The translations under genes and the position numbers were made by a program. A DNA stretch of 64,000 nucleotides, taken from the NCBI RefSeq assembly GCF_008035925.1, contig NZ_CP036264.1, positions 9,057,121 to 9,121,120 of the forward strand. The letters run 5' to 3'. Numbering within the stretch: the first letter of the stretch is position 1; each line of letters opens with the position of its first letter. The stretch comes from Stieleria maiorica (GTDB lineage Bacteria > Planctomycetota > Planctomycetia > Pirellulales > Pirellulaceae). The notes below the pieces were generated by a model. That model searched no databases and was not told where the DNA came from. It saw nothing but the letters and a program-made list of their open reading frames with translations. Positions 1 through 9,286 of the stretch are shown piece by piece.

Positions 1-3
1 GGT

Positions 4-62
4 TCCATCGAATGGAGAGTGCGTTTCAAAATCTTCTTACCTCCAAAATCTTCTTACCTGAT
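4..62. repeat. Dispersed intergenic repeat, copy A
   Basis: About 60 bp that resembles 9112-9170: both begin TCCATCGAATGGA and then hold two spaced copies of a motif ending ATCTTCTTACC (reverse complement GGTAAGAAGAT). It looks like a short non-coding couplet repeat; no function is known to me. Confidence 0.6.
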
Positions 63-136
63 TCCCAACAAGTTTTTTAAGTGTGACCGTTCGAATTTGC
101 GCGAACCCGGCGATTCTAAGCCGCCCCGATTCCGCC

Positions 137-952
137 TCATCGGTCCGTCTCAGCGGACAATTCCACGACCGACAAAAGTGCCCGGTGATCCGAGGCCACG
201 GATTCGTCCAGAACCCGCGTCTCGATGACTTGCCAACGGCTCTGCGGACGATAGAGGATGAAATCAATTTGTCGCGTCGGATTTGCGACGGGAATCGTCG
301 GCAGTGCGACGTCGTTCACTCGCGTCCAGTGCGTTTCCAACCGCGTCAGTGTACGGCTGCCTGCAACATCGTTCAAATCACCCATCAACAGCATGGGCTG
401 TTCGTCGGACGTTTTTCCTCGATCCGCGATCCACTGCTCGATCGCCGCCGCCGACGCGAACCGTTCCCGGTCGTCGCGGCGATGATCAAAGTGTGTCGCC
501 CACACCACAATCGGCGTCGTCGCCGACGGCACCTGAATTTCCGCTTCGATCACGCCACGTTGCTCGCCATCGTCGATGTTCGGCAGCAGGCGATTCTGGT
601 GGCGAAGAATCGGGAACCGTGACAGGACCGCGTTCCCGTAGTGTCCACCCTGTAAATCGATGTTCGCACCAAAGACGACGTCCATCTTCGTCAATCGAGC
701 CAGCTCACGCGGTTGGTCGACCGAGCCGCTGCGGCTGACGTTTTGATCGACTTCTTGCAACGCGACGATGTCCGGATTGACGGACGAGATCACCCGCGCG
801 ATCCGCTCCACGTCCAGCTTTCCGTCCACACCCTCGCCATGGTGAATGTTGTAGCTGAGCACGCGCAATCGAACGGGATCGGCAGCTGTTGCATCCGTCG
901 CAACCAGCCCTACCGCGCAAACGGCAATCAGAAGGAGTCGAATTCGGAACAT
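137..952 (-). CDS. Secreted endonuclease/exonuclease/phosphatase-family protein
   Basis: A 271-residue protein with a hydrophobic signal peptide (MFRIRLLLIAVCAVGL, cleavage near ATAA). The mature part carries endonuclease/exonuclease/phosphatase (DNase I-like) hallmarks: SYNIHHG, the metal-binding ALQEVD, GDLNDV, and SDHRALL at the C terminus with the catalytic Asp-His. The family cleaves phosphodiester bonds in nucleic acids or phospholipids and sugar phosphates; the substrate here cannot be read. Export suggests a periplasmic or extracellular phosphodiesterase. A start six codons upstream (970) is possible, but the chosen ATG sits directly before the signal peptide. No clear ribosome binding site is visible. 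It is a single minus-strand gene, separated from the next by repeats. Confidence 0.85.
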   Translation of the reverse strand: MFRIRLLLIAVCAVGLVATDATAADPVRLRVLSYNIHHGEGVDGKLDVERIARVISSVNPDIVALQEVDQNVSRSGSVDQPRELARLTKMDVVFGANIDLQGGHYGNAVLSRFPILRHQNRLLPNIDDGEQRGVIEAEIQVPSATTPIVVWATHFDHRRDDRERFASAAAIEQWIADRGKTSDEQPMLLMGDLNDVAGSRTLTRLETHWTRVNDVALPTIPVANPTRQIDFILYRPQSRWQVIETRVLDESVASDHRALLSVVELSAETDR

Positions 953-971
953 CTCGGGATTTAAAAACAAT

Positions 972-1077
972 GCCAGCGGGACGCGTCAGCGAGCGGCCCG
1001 TGTAAGGACGGTGTATCGAGGAAGATGGCAGAATGATGGAGCAGAATTGCCAGCGGGACGCGTTAGCGAGCGGCCCG
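972..1077. repeat. Direct repeat pair in intergenic region
   Basis: Two 29-bp copies at 972-1000 and 1049-1077, differing at one base and sharing GCCAGCGGGACGCGT and GCGAGCGGCCCG. Between them lies a GGCAGAATGAT couplet (1027-1037). Part of the dispersed intergenic repeat families of this chromosome. Confidence 0.75.
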
Positions 1078-1197
1078 GGTATGGAAGGCATGTCGAGGGA
1101 GTTGGCAAAACGATGGGGGAAAAACAATGGGAGATGATAGTCGGGGCAACAAAGCAACGGCAGTCACTAAAGCGATTCGACGGACCGGCCACGCCCC

Positions 1198-1225
1198 CAT
1201 CATTCTGCCCCCATCATTCTGCCCC
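1198..1225. repeat. ATCATTCTGCCCC couplet
   Basis: Two adjacent copies of ATCATTCTGCCCC (reverse complement GGGGCAGAATGAT). The same couplet occurs at 9001-9026 and 13487-13512, always between genes. Role unknown. Confidence 0.7.
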
Positions 1226-1239
1226 ACTCCAAAACCCCA

Positions 1240-2019
1240 TCAAAAGTCCGTCTCCGCTTCATCAAGCACCAATTCTTTGATCCAAGCATTGCGATAGCGC
1301 ACATCATGGCCTTCGCATTGAAGCTTCAATCCTTGCGGTGAATCGGTGATGCCGAATCCGTTGTCATTCCCGCCGTCGACCCCAGAATTCGGACCGCCCC
1401 AGACTTTATTGATCGTTTGATTGACGTGCACCTTCTGGCCGTTGAAGTACATCGTCACCATCGGTTTCTCCACCAACTTGCCGTCCTTGAAACGCGCGGC
1501 GCGAAAGACGATGTCGTACGCGTTCCATTTTCCGATCCCGTTGTAGGCGTGGTAGGGCGACTCGGTTTCATTGATCACCGCCCCCATGCCGTGTTTCGAT
1601 TTGTCACCGTCGAGCACCTGAATCTCGAATCGGTTCTGCAGATACACGCCGCTGTTGCCGCCGGGTTTCATGATCAGGAATTCGATGTGCAATCGGAAAT
1701 CCCGGTACGGCTTTTTGGTCACGATGTCGGCCGTGCCATATTTACCACCGTCAGCCGCCCGGTCATCGGTCATCACACTGGTCCCCTCGTCGACCGGGTC
1801 ATCGACGATTTTCCATTTGATCGGCAACGAGGAACTGAACCGCGGACCTTCCCAGTACGTCCACTTTTCGTCCAGCATTTGGCGAGTGCCATCGATGATG
1901 ACCTCCGCACCGTCAATCGGCTTTGCGCCAACACCGACGTGTTCGGCAGGGTCGGCGGACCAACCGACCGAGGCGGGTAACAACAGGGAGAAAAACAGCA
2001 TCGCGTGAAAGGATTTCAT
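1240..2019 (-). CDS. DUF1080 (3-keto-disaccharide hydrolase-type) secreted protein
   Basis: A 259-residue protein starting MKSFHAMLFFSLLLP, a signal peptide ending near GWSA. The body matches the DUF1080 (3-keto-disaccharide hydrolase, laminin-G/concanavalin-like) family common in planctomycetes: the FLIMKPGGNSGVYLQNRFEIQVLD block around residues 120-145 and the QGLKLQCEGHDVRYRN ending are characteristic. Members act on periplasmic glycans or oxidised disaccharides. The reading frame stays open upstream to 2169, but the ATG at 2019 is the one preceding a signal peptide, and the upstream stretch overlaps the divergent gene's leader. It is divergent from the beta-propeller gene at 2188. Substrate unknown. 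Confidence 0.85.
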   Translation of the reverse strand: MKSFHAMLFFSLLLPASVGWSADPAEHVGVGAKPIDGAEVIIDGTRQMLDEKWTYWEGPRFSSSLPIKWKIVDDPVDEGTSVMTDDRAADGGKYGTADIVTKKPYRDFRLHIEFLIMKPGGNSGVYLQNRFEIQVLDGDKSKHGMGAVINETESPYHAYNGIGKWNAYDIVFRAARFKDGKLVEKPMVTMYFNGQKVHVNQTINKVWGGPNSGVDGGNDNGFGITDSPQGLKLQCEGHDVRYRNAWIKELVLDEAETDF

Positions 2020-2187
2020 GATGAAGTGCGAGGGTGGAATGGCAGGAGGGAAATCGTGAAGGGGCGTCATTCTACTACGTTCCGCGAGCACCGGGCACCG
2101 ATTTTGCGTTCCGATCGGCCAGCCACTAAACTTTGCCCTGCGTTCGGCGTCCGTCTTCTGATCCAGCATCCAACCGGGCCACGTCCA

Positions 2188-3471
2188 ATGAGTCGCTTCA
2201 GAGTCGTATTTTTCAGTGCAGCGTTTTTCGGCTTCGTCTGTTTATGCCAGGTCTTGATTTGCGGAGGCGAGGCGACGGCGGGCGACTGGTCGCAGTTCCG
2301 CGGAACCAACGTCGACGGTGTGGCGTCAACGGGCGACTATCCGACCGAGTGGTCGGCTACCGAAAACGTGCGTTGGTCCGTCGCCTTGCCCCAACCCGGC
2401 AACGGCAGCCCGATCGTGGTCGACGGGAACGTGTTCGTCTGCAGCGTCGAAGACCCCAAAGGCCTCGCCCGCAGTCTGCTTTGTTTCGACGCCGACAACG
2501 GCCGTCAACGTTGGTCTCGGACCGTGACGCTGGCCGAAGAAATGCCGACCCACAAGACCAACCCCTACGCCGGCGGAACACCGGCCAGTGATGGGAAACG
2601 CGTCGTCGTCTGGCACGCCACCGCTGGCTTGCACGCGTACAACATGAACGGCGACCCACTTTGGTCGCGCGACTTGGGCGAGTTTCGACACATGTGGGGT
2701 TATGGTTCCAGCCCGATCATCGTCGGCGATCGCGTGATCTTGAACTCGGGGCCGGGCAAGCAAGTTTTCGTCGCGGCATTCGACGTCGAGTCGGGGGAAA
2801 CGCTGTGGCGACACGATGAACCGGTCGCCGGGGACGGCGAGCGGAACGCCGAAGGGAAATACATGGGCACCTGGTCAACGCCCGTGCCGATCCAGCGCGA
2901 CGGACGTCCGTTGGTCGTCGTCGCGATGCACGAACGCATCTTGGCCCTCGATGTCCAAACCGGCGATGTCGAGTGGTTCTTTCGCGTTAAAAGCGATCGC
3001 GGCGACTTGGCCTACAGTTCGCCGATCATCGAAGGCAACCTCTGCGTGTTCAATGCCGGATTCAAAGGCCCGACGATGGCGTTTGAAATGAAAGGCCAAG
3101 GCGACATCACCGGCCAGCAAGTTTGGCGGATCGAAAACAATCCCCAATCCATCGGCACCGGCGTCATTCGCAACGGATTTGTTTATCGCTTGGGCGCCGG
3201 ACCCAACCTGATCGAATGCCTGGACCTGAAATCGGGAAAGACGCAGTGGCAACAACGCAACAAAGCCGCGTTCTGGGGCTCCATCGCAGTCGCTGATCAG
3301 ACCGCCTACGCCACCGACCAATCCGGCAACACGATCGTGTTTCGGCTATCACCGGACGAGTTTGTTCCGATCGCACAGAACCCGCTGGACGATTCCAGCA
3401 ACGCGACTCCGGCGCTGGCCGCCGGCAGCATCTACTTGCGGACGAATCAAAAACTGTGGTGCGTCGAGTGA
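2188..3471 (+). CDS. Secreted PQQ-like beta-propeller repeat protein
   Basis: A 427-residue protein with a signal peptide (MSRFRVVFFSAAFFGFVCL, cleavage near ATAG) followed directly by DWSQFRG, the usual start of planctomycete PQQ-like propellers. Repeats of the type LLCFDADNGRQRW, LHAYNMNGDPLWS, AFDVESGETLWRH and LALDVQTGDVEWFF mark the quinoprotein/WD-like blades. These proteins are typically exported. Many planctomycete copies are not shown to bind PQQ, and no dehydrogenase active-site set is visible, so a binding or scaffold role is as likely as an oxidoreductase. The ATG at 2188 was chosen over upstream frames because it begins the signal peptide. Confidence 0.85.
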   Translation: MSRFRVVFFSAAFFGFVCLCQVLICGGEATAGDWSQFRGTNVDGVASTGDYPTEWSATENVRWSVALPQPGNGSPIVVDGNVFVCSVEDPKGLARSLLCFDADNGRQRWSRTVTLAEEMPTHKTNPYAGGTPASDGKRVVVWHATAGLHAYNMNGDPLWSRDLGEFRHMWGYGSSPIIVGDRVILNSGPGKQVFVAAFDVESGETLWRHDEPVAGDGERNAEGKYMGTWSTPVPIQRDGRPLVVVAMHERILALDVQTGDVEWFFRVKSDRGDLAYSSPIIEGNLCVFNAGFKGPTMAFEMKGQGDITGQQVWRIENNPQSIGTGVIRNGFVYRLGAGPNLIECLDLKSGKTQWQQRNKAAFWGSIAVADQTAYATDQSGNTIVFRLSPDEFVPIAQNPLDDSSNATPALAAGSIYLRTNQKLWCVE

Positions 3472-3510
3472 TCGAGGTGACATTTCCTATTCGCTGCCGG
3501 GCCGGCGCCG

Positions 3511-4128
3511 ATGCCTGATCCCACCGACGTCACCCGCTGGATCGACCAAGTCAAAGACGGCAACTCCGTCGCGGCGGTCGAATTGTGGCATCACTACTAC
3601 GACCGCCTGATCCGGGCCGTTCGTAACCGCCTGCGCGGACAAAACCGCGGCGCGTCGGATGAAGAAGACATCGTCGTCAGCGTGTTCGAAAGCTTCTACC
3701 GGGCGGCAGGCCAAGGCCGGTTTCCCGAAATGTCCGATCGTGACGACCTCTGGCGGCTGTTGCTGAAGATGTCGGCGCGAAAAGTGATCGATAAACGAAG
3801 ACGCGAACAGCGGCAACGCAGGGGCGATGGCAATCAGCCCCGTTCGCTGGCGGCAAATCGCGGCGACGAAGACGCCATCATCGACGTGATCGGCGACGAA
3901 CCGACCCCGGAAATGGTCGCAATGATGGCCGAATCCCTCCAACGTCTGCTTTCACATCTCGGTGAAGGTCAGATGCGGGAGATTGCGGTCGGAAAAATGG
4001 AAGGCTTCTCCAACGCCGAACTCGCCACGCGATTGAACTGTTCCGAGCGGACGATCGAACGCCGACTGCACCTGATCCGCGAAACCTGCCAGCAGCAGTT
4101 GATGGACGAGGATGAATCGGCACACTGA
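3511..4128 (+). CDS. ECF-like RNA polymerase sigma factor
   Basis: A 205-residue sigma-70 family protein of the ECF type used widely by planctomycetes. Region 2 is seen in residues 10-95 (GASDEEDIVVSVFESFYRAA, then a basic region at KVIDKRRREQRQRR), and region 4 near the C terminus has a helix-turn-helix (FSNAELATRLNCSERTIERRLHLIR). It should direct core RNA polymerase to a dedicated promoter set. No anti-sigma factor lies next to it; control may come from the downstream DUF1549 operon or a distant kinase. It starts 40 bp after the beta-propeller gene and may share its transcript. The region between sigma 2 and 4 is longer than in classical ECFs. Confidence 0.88.
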   Translation: MPDPTDVTRWIDQVKDGNSVAAVELWHHYYDRLIRAVRNRLRGQNRGASDEEDIVVSVFESFYRAAGQGRFPEMSDRDDLWRLLLKMSARKVIDKRRREQRQRRGDGNQPRSLAANRGDEDAIIDVIGDEPTPEMVAMMAESLQRLLSHLGEGQMREIAVGKMEGFSNAELATRLNCSERTIERRLHLIRETCQQQLMDEDESAH

Positions 4129-4521
4129 GACCGACCCGCCATCGTGCGTCAGGGAGTGTTGGAAAAGAAGAAGAAATGGTCAAAAAATGCAGCATGGGCG
4201 TCCACATAACTTACGAAACCCTCCTGGCAGGGAGGGTCGATTCGAATTGTCTGAGTGAACCCGCACCACAACGAGCCATCCCAGGTGAACTCAGTCTTTA
4301 TCGGCCCGCGTTTGCCCCCATTTTTTGACCAACCCATTTTTTGACCAACCCATTTTTTGACCAGCATCTTCCGACCTCCCTATCACTTGGCCACCGTTTC
4401 TTCTGACCGCCTCCCCCAACCGCCGAAAGCCCCCCCAACTCACGCCGAAACAACTATCCTATCGAAAGGCTCCACAACTCCCCCCGATCCACGCGATCTC
4501 GAAGCGAACGGCGAAGTCTTC
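4129..4521. other. Intergenic region with hairpin and 16-bp tandem repeat
   Basis: No gene is supported here. A perfect hairpin ACCCTCC/GGAGGGT lies at 4218-4237. A tandem repeat of period 16 (CCCATTTTTTGACCAA), nearly three copies, occupies 4317-4362. The rest presumably holds the promoter of the downstream DUF1549 gene. Confidence 0.6.
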
Positions 4522-7311
4522 ATGAGTGCAATCCGGAAAGAAGTTCTGCAGCGATCTTGTTTAGCTGTGATCGCGCTGTCCGCTTCTCTCTGCCTCGCCC
4601 TGCAAGTCACCAGCGCCGACGTCGCGGCGATTGATTTCCAACGCGACATCGAGCCGATCTTCCAGAACCATTGCATCGACTGCCATGGCCCGGACGAGCA
4701 GGCCAATCAGTTCCGACTCGACCGACTGGCCAACCTGCTTTCCGGCGGCAACTCTGGCGAACCGGCCGTCGTGCCGGGCAATGCAGACGCCAGTTACCTG
4801 TTGCGTCTGATCAAACACGAAGAACCCGACCGGGAAATGCCGCCCGACGGCCAGTTGTCTTCCGACGAAATCGAATTGATCCGGCGTTGGATCGCCGACG
4901 GCGCGAGGACGCCGCCCAGTTACGGTCCGGCAAAGGAAACGATTCAGCTGGACCATTGGTCATTCCGCCCCCTTCGTCGCCCCCACGTCCCGGCCGGCAA
5001 CAGCGCCGCGATCGATCGGCTGATCCGCCGCAAGCTTGCCGACAGCGGCTTGCAACCGTCACCGATCGCCGATCGTCGCGTCTTGATTCGCCGGCTTTCG
5101 CTGGTGATGACAGGGCTGCCGCCGACACCCGATGACGTCGCCGAGTTCCTTCACGACGACCGCCCCGACGCCTGGCAACGACTCGTTGACCGGACCCTCA
5201 GCAGCGAACAATACGGTCAGCGATGGGCCAGTCACTGGTTGGACCTGGTGCGTTTCGGCGAGACCAATGGGTTCGAAACCAATCGCGAACGCCCCGACGC
5301 ATGGCACTATCGCGACTGGGTCATCGATTCATTGAACGAAGACATACCCTACGACCAGTTCGTCCGCCAGCAGATCGCCGGCGACACCTTGGGCGTCGAC
5401 GTCGGCACGGGATTCCTGGTCGCCGGACCGCACGACATCGTCAAAGGCCAGGATCCCAAACTTGGTCTTGTTCAACGCATGAACGAACTCGACGACATGA
5501 TCAACACGACCGGCACCGCCTTTCTCGGGCTGACGACCGGCTGTGCCCGTTGCCACAACCACAAGTTCGATCCGATCAGCCAACGCGATTATTACGCCAT
5601 GCAAGCCGTCTTCGCCGGCGTGCACCACGGCAACCGGTCGTTGCCACCCTCACGGGAAACGAAACAGGAACTAGCAGCACTTGATGCCGAGATTGACGAC
5701 CTGACCGCGAAACTGAAACGCTTTCTTCCCGGCGAATCAAGTTCCCCGTCAACTCCTCGACCGGCCGTCAATTCCGTCCGGAACGAAGAACGATTCGAAC
5801 CGCGCTTGGTGTACCGGGTACGATTCACCATTCAAAAGACATCGGGCTCACAAGCCTGTATCGATGAACTGGAGATCTACTCCGGCGATCAAAACGTCGC
5901 CCTGGCAAGCTCCGGCGCCAAAGCGACTTCATCGGGCGACTTCAAGCATCCGCTGCACAAGCTGCGTCACATCAACGACGGACAATACGGCAACGCACGC
6001 AGTTGGATCGTCGATTCGGTTTCCGGAGGCTGGGTGCAGATTGAGCTCGCGAAACCGACGATGATTGACCGCATCGTCTGGGGACGCGACCGCCAGAAGA
6101 AATACTCCGATCGTTTGGCGACCGTCTATCACATCGAAGCTGCCGACGAGGAAAACAACTGGATGCGACTGGCGTCCTCCGACGATCGACAGCCCTTCAA
6201 AGGGGGCGGGCCTGACACGCCGACTTATCAATTCGAGCACCTGCCCGAGGGCGATGCGGCGCAGGGCCGCGCCTGGCTGGACCGTCTCCGTCAGACGCGG
6301 TCGGAAAAGTCGTCGCTCGAAACGGCTGCACAGGTCTACGCCGGAACGTTTTCCAATCCTGGCAAAACCTATCGTTTGTACCGTGGCGAACCCGACGCGC
6401 CTCGAGAAGCCGTCGGCCCCGATACGATCCAGGTGTTCGGATCGCTGAACCTGAACGAAGATGCCCCCGAACAGTCTCGTCGCCTGGCCTTGGCCGACTG
6501 GATCACCGACGCCGACAATCCGCTCACGCCCCGTGTGATCGTCAATCGGATTTGGCAATTCCATTTCGGTACCGGTATCGTCGACACACCCAGCGACTTC
6601 GGCCACAACGGCACCCGCCCCAGCCATCCCGAATTGCTGGATTGGCTGGCCAGCGAGCTGATTGAACATGATTGGTCACTCAAGCACATCCATCGCCTGA
6701 TCTTAAACTCCCATACCTGGCGGCAGAGCAATCGGCCGGTCGCTTTAGCGATGACCGTCGATGCCGATTGTCGACTGCTGTGGCGATTCCCGCCACGCCG
6801 CTGCGATGCCGAAACGATCCGCGACTCTATCCTGACCGTCAGCGGATCGCTTCGTCGTGATGCCGTGGGCGGCCCCGGATTCAGCGCCTTTGCAGTCCAA
6901 CTGGAAAACGTGCGCCATTACCATCCCAAACAAAACTTCGGTCCCGACGACTGGCGACGGATGATCTACATGACCAAAGTGAGGCAGGAGAAAGATCAGG
7001 TGTTCGGCGTCTTTGATTGCCCCGACGCCAGCATGGTCGTTCCCCGGCGGAGTCGGTCGACGACGCCGCTGCAAGCACTGAACCTGCTCAACAGCCGATT
7101 CGTCATGCAGCAAGCGAGCCTCTTTGCAAAACGGCTCGAACGCGAAACCGAGTCGACGTCGCAACAAGTCATGCTCGCTTGGCAATGGTGCTTCGGACGG
7201 CCACCGAGCGACGAAGAGTTATCCGAAAGCATCGCGTTCATCGGCCAAGAAGGGCTGACGCAATTCGCCCGCGCGCTGCTGAACTCCAACGAGTTTGTGT
7301 TGATTCCCTAA
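4522..7311 (+). CDS. PSCyt1 / DUF1549 / DUF1553 planctomycete c-type cytochrome protein
   Basis: A 929-residue exported protein. After an N-terminal signal ([14 protein letters not shown]) comes a planctomycete cytochrome-C domain with the haem motif CIDCHG near residue 50 and a distal Met region (EMPPDG). DUF1549 follows at about residues 160-370 ([46 protein letters not shown] with a second CxxCH). An inserted F5/8-type C (discoidin-like) carbohydrate-binding domain lies at about 425-580, and DUF1553 at about 640-925 ([29 protein letters not shown]). The family pairs with DUF1501 genes and is linked to polysaccharide use in planctomycetes; exact chemistry is unproven. The frame is open upstream to 4357, but the ATG at 4522 gives the signal peptide. 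Confidence 0.9.
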   Translation: MSAIRKEVLQRSCLAVIALSASLCLALQVTSADVAAIDFQRDIEPIFQNHCIDCHGPDEQANQFRLDRLANLLSGGNSGEPAVVPGNADASYLLRLIKHEEPDREMPPDGQLSSDEIELIRRWIADGARTPPSYGPAKETIQLDHWSFRPLRRPHVPAGNSAAIDRLIRRKLADSGLQPSPIADRRVLIRRLSLVMTGLPPTPDDVAEFLHDDRPDAWQRLVDRTLSSEQYGQRWASHWLDLVRFGETNGFETNRERPDAWHYRDWVIDSLNEDIPYDQFVRQQIAGDTLGVDVGTGFLVAGPHDIVKGQDPKLGLVQRMNELDDMINTTGTAFLGLTTGCARCHNHKFDPISQRDYYAMQAVFAGVHHGNRSLPPSRETKQELAALDAEIDDLTAKLKRFLPGESSSPSTPRPAVNSVRNEERFEPRLVYRVRFTIQKTSGSQACIDELEIYSGDQNVALASSGAKATSSGDFKHPLHKLRHINDGQYGNARSWIVDSVSGGWVQIELAKPTMIDRIVWGRDRQKKYSDRLATVYHIEAADEENNWMRLASSDDRQPFKGGGPDTPTYQFEHLPEGDAAQGRAWLDRLRQTRSEKSSLETAAQVYAGTFSNPGKTYRLYRGEPDAPREAVGPDTIQVFGSLNLNEDAPEQSRRLALADWITDADNPLTPRVIVNRIWQFHFGTGIVDTPSDFGHNGTRPSHPELLDWLASELIEHDWSLKHIHRLILNSHTWRQSNRPVALAMTVDADCRLLWRFPPRRCDAETIRDSILTVSGSLRRDAVGGPGFSAFAVQLENVRHYHPKQNFGPDDWRRMIYMTKVRQEKDQVFGVFDCPDASMVVPRRSRSTTPLQALNLLNSRFVMQQASLFAKRLERETESTSQQVMLAWQWCFGRPPSDEELSESIAFIGQEGLTQFARALLNSNEFVLIP

Positions 7312-7321
7312 TCGAGTTCCC

Positions 7322-8776
7322 ATGAAACCCGTTCCAGACCGACGACAGTTTCTCTCGCAGACCGCCAGCGGTTTGGGAAGCATCGCGCTGGCGAGTCTAC
7401 TGCAACAGCACCTTGCCGCCGACGTCGCTCCGATCCGCCCCCAAATCGACCCTTCGCGTCCCTTCGCCGCGCGGCCGACGCATCATCCGCCGGCGGCGAA
7501 AAACGTCCTCGTCATCTTTTGCTCCGGGGCATGCAGCCAAGTCGATACGTTCGACTACAAGCCCGAACTCATCAAACGCCACGGCCAGCCGATGCCCGGC
7601 GCCGAGCAACTGGTCACCTTCCAAGGCCAACAGGGCATGCTGACCCGCAGCCCGTGGGAATTCAAACCACGTGGTGAGTCCGGGAAAATGGTTTCCGACC
7701 TCGTGCCGCAACTGGGCGCGTTGGCCGACGACATGTGCTTCATCCACTCGCTGACCGGCAAAACCAACACGCACGGCCCGGGCGAAAACTTCATGTCCAC
7801 CGGCTACACGCTGGACGGTTTTCCCAGCATGGGCGCCTGGACCACGTGGGCGTTGGGAACCGAAAACGAAAACCTGCCCGCCTACGTCGCCATCGCCGAT
7901 CCCCGCGGGACGCCGCAATCAAGCGTCAACAATTGGGGGCCGGGATTCCTGCCCGCAGCCTTCCAAGGGACTGAGTGGAGTGCGAACAAGCCGCTGGGCA
8001 ACTTGACGATTCCCGCGGGCACGAGCAAGAAAACGGATCGCGCGACCCGTCGGTTTTTGAAACGGATGAACGAGCGACATTTGCAACAGTTCCCGGGCGA
8101 TGCCGAACTCGCCGCGCGAATCTCCAGCTATGAACTCGCCGCGAAAATGCAGCTGTCCGTCCCCGAGGTCACCGACCTGTCCAGCGAGTCCAAGGCGACA
8201 CTCCGCGAATACGGTGCCGACGACCCGGAGAACACGTTGAAAGCGCAATTCGCCAAGAACTGCATCCTCGCCCGGCGTCTGATCGAAAAAGGCGTGCGGT
8301 TCGTCCAATTGTTCAACGGCGCCTATCAAACCGGCGGCGAAGGCGTCAGCAATTGGGACGGTCACAAAAAGATTCACGAGCAATACAGCAAACACGGCCC
8401 GGTGCTCGACCAGCCCTGTGCCGCACTGCTTCGCGATTTAAAACGACGCGGACTCTTGGAAGACACGTTGGTGGTGTGGACCACCGAATTCGGCCGGATG
8501 CCGACGTTTCAAAAAGGAGCCAGCGGACGCGACCACAACCCCGACGGGTTCACCGCCTGGATGATGGGGGCCGGAGTCAAAGCGCCGTTCAGTTACGGTG
8601 CCAGCGATGAATTCGGGTACAAGGCCGTGGAAAACGTCACCACCGTCTACGATTTCCACGCCACGATCCTGCACCTGCTGGGGCTCGACCACCGTCGGCT
8701 GACGTTCTATCACAATGGATTCGAGCGCCGTCTGACCGATGTCCACGGCGACGTCATCCGCCCGATTTTGGCGTGA
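7322..8776 (+). CDS. DUF1501 Tat-exported protein
   Basis: A 484-residue DUF1501 protein. It opens with a twin-arginine signal ([22 protein letters not shown]). Typical blocks are [23 protein letters not shown], the [12 protein letters not shown] stretch and [12 protein letters not shown], with [15 protein letters not shown] near the end, related to the alkaline-phosphatase/sulfatase fold. It begins 10 bp after the DUF1549/DUF1553 gene and forms the standard planctomycete operon with it; the two products probably act together outside the cytoplasm. The enzymatic reaction is not established for the family. Confidence 0.92.
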   Translation: MKPVPDRRQFLSQTASGLGSIALASLLQQHLAADVAPIRPQIDPSRPFAARPTHHPPAAKNVLVIFCSGACSQVDTFDYKPELIKRHGQPMPGAEQLVTFQGQQGMLTRSPWEFKPRGESGKMVSDLVPQLGALADDMCFIHSLTGKTNTHGPGENFMSTGYTLDGFPSMGAWTTWALGTENENLPAYVAIADPRGTPQSSVNNWGPGFLPAAFQGTEWSANKPLGNLTIPAGTSKKTDRATRRFLKRMNERHLQQFPGDAELAARISSYELAAKMQLSVPEVTDLSSESKATLREYGADDPENTLKAQFAKNCILARRLIEKGVRFVQLFNGAYQTGGEGVSNWDGHKKIHEQYSKHGPVLDQPCAALLRDLKRRGLLEDTLVVWTTEFGRMPTFQKGASGRDHNPDGFTAWMMGAGVKAPFSYGASDEFGYKAVENVTTVYDFHATILHLLGLDHRRLTFYHNGFERRLTDVHGDVIRPILA

Positions 8777-9286
8777 GGCAGCGAGGAGACTCCCCACCAA
8801 GCTGAGACAAAACCTTCCCTGGAAGCGAGCATCGAGCGCAGCGAGGGGAGGGTCGACTGCCTCGTGCCCTGCCTCCGCCCCTGGTTGCACAAAACCAATC
8901 AATCCACTGCGTCTCGAATTTCAGGTCGGGTCTCTAGACGGTTTCTGTTCCCGATGTTGATCGTAGGTTCAGCCGCCTGGCGCCAGCCTCCACGCCCCAC
9001 ATCATTCTGCCCCGTATCATTCTGCCATCCCTCTGCTGATCTCCCACCGACGTGACAGGACACCTTCGTCTGGTGGAGAGGTAGGAAGATTTTGGAGGCG
9101 GAATCATTTGCTCCATCGAATGGACGGGGATTTCACCATTTTCTTACCCCGAAAATCTTCTTACCAGAATCTCCCAATCGCACAACCGCTTGCGCGAACC
9201 GACTGATGGCCGTGCCACGGATCGAAGCAAGCAAGCCAAGCAAGCCCTTCGTTGCCCGATCGCCGGCCGGCGTCTACAGTTGCCCC
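8777..9286. other. Intergenic region with dispersed repeats
   Basis: No gene is supported in these 510 bases. They hold an ATCATTCTGCC couplet (9001-9026) and, at 9112-9170, the second copy of the repeat seen at 4-62. The dnaE2 frame is open upstream from 9092 through this repeat, but nothing in that extension resembles a polymerase N terminus. Confidence 0.55.
9112..9170. repeat. Dispersed intergenic repeat, copy B
   Basis: Same layout as 4-62: TCCATCGAATGGA, then two TTCTTACC motifs (reverse complement GGTAAGAAGATTTT and GGTAAGAAAATG). Confidence 0.6.
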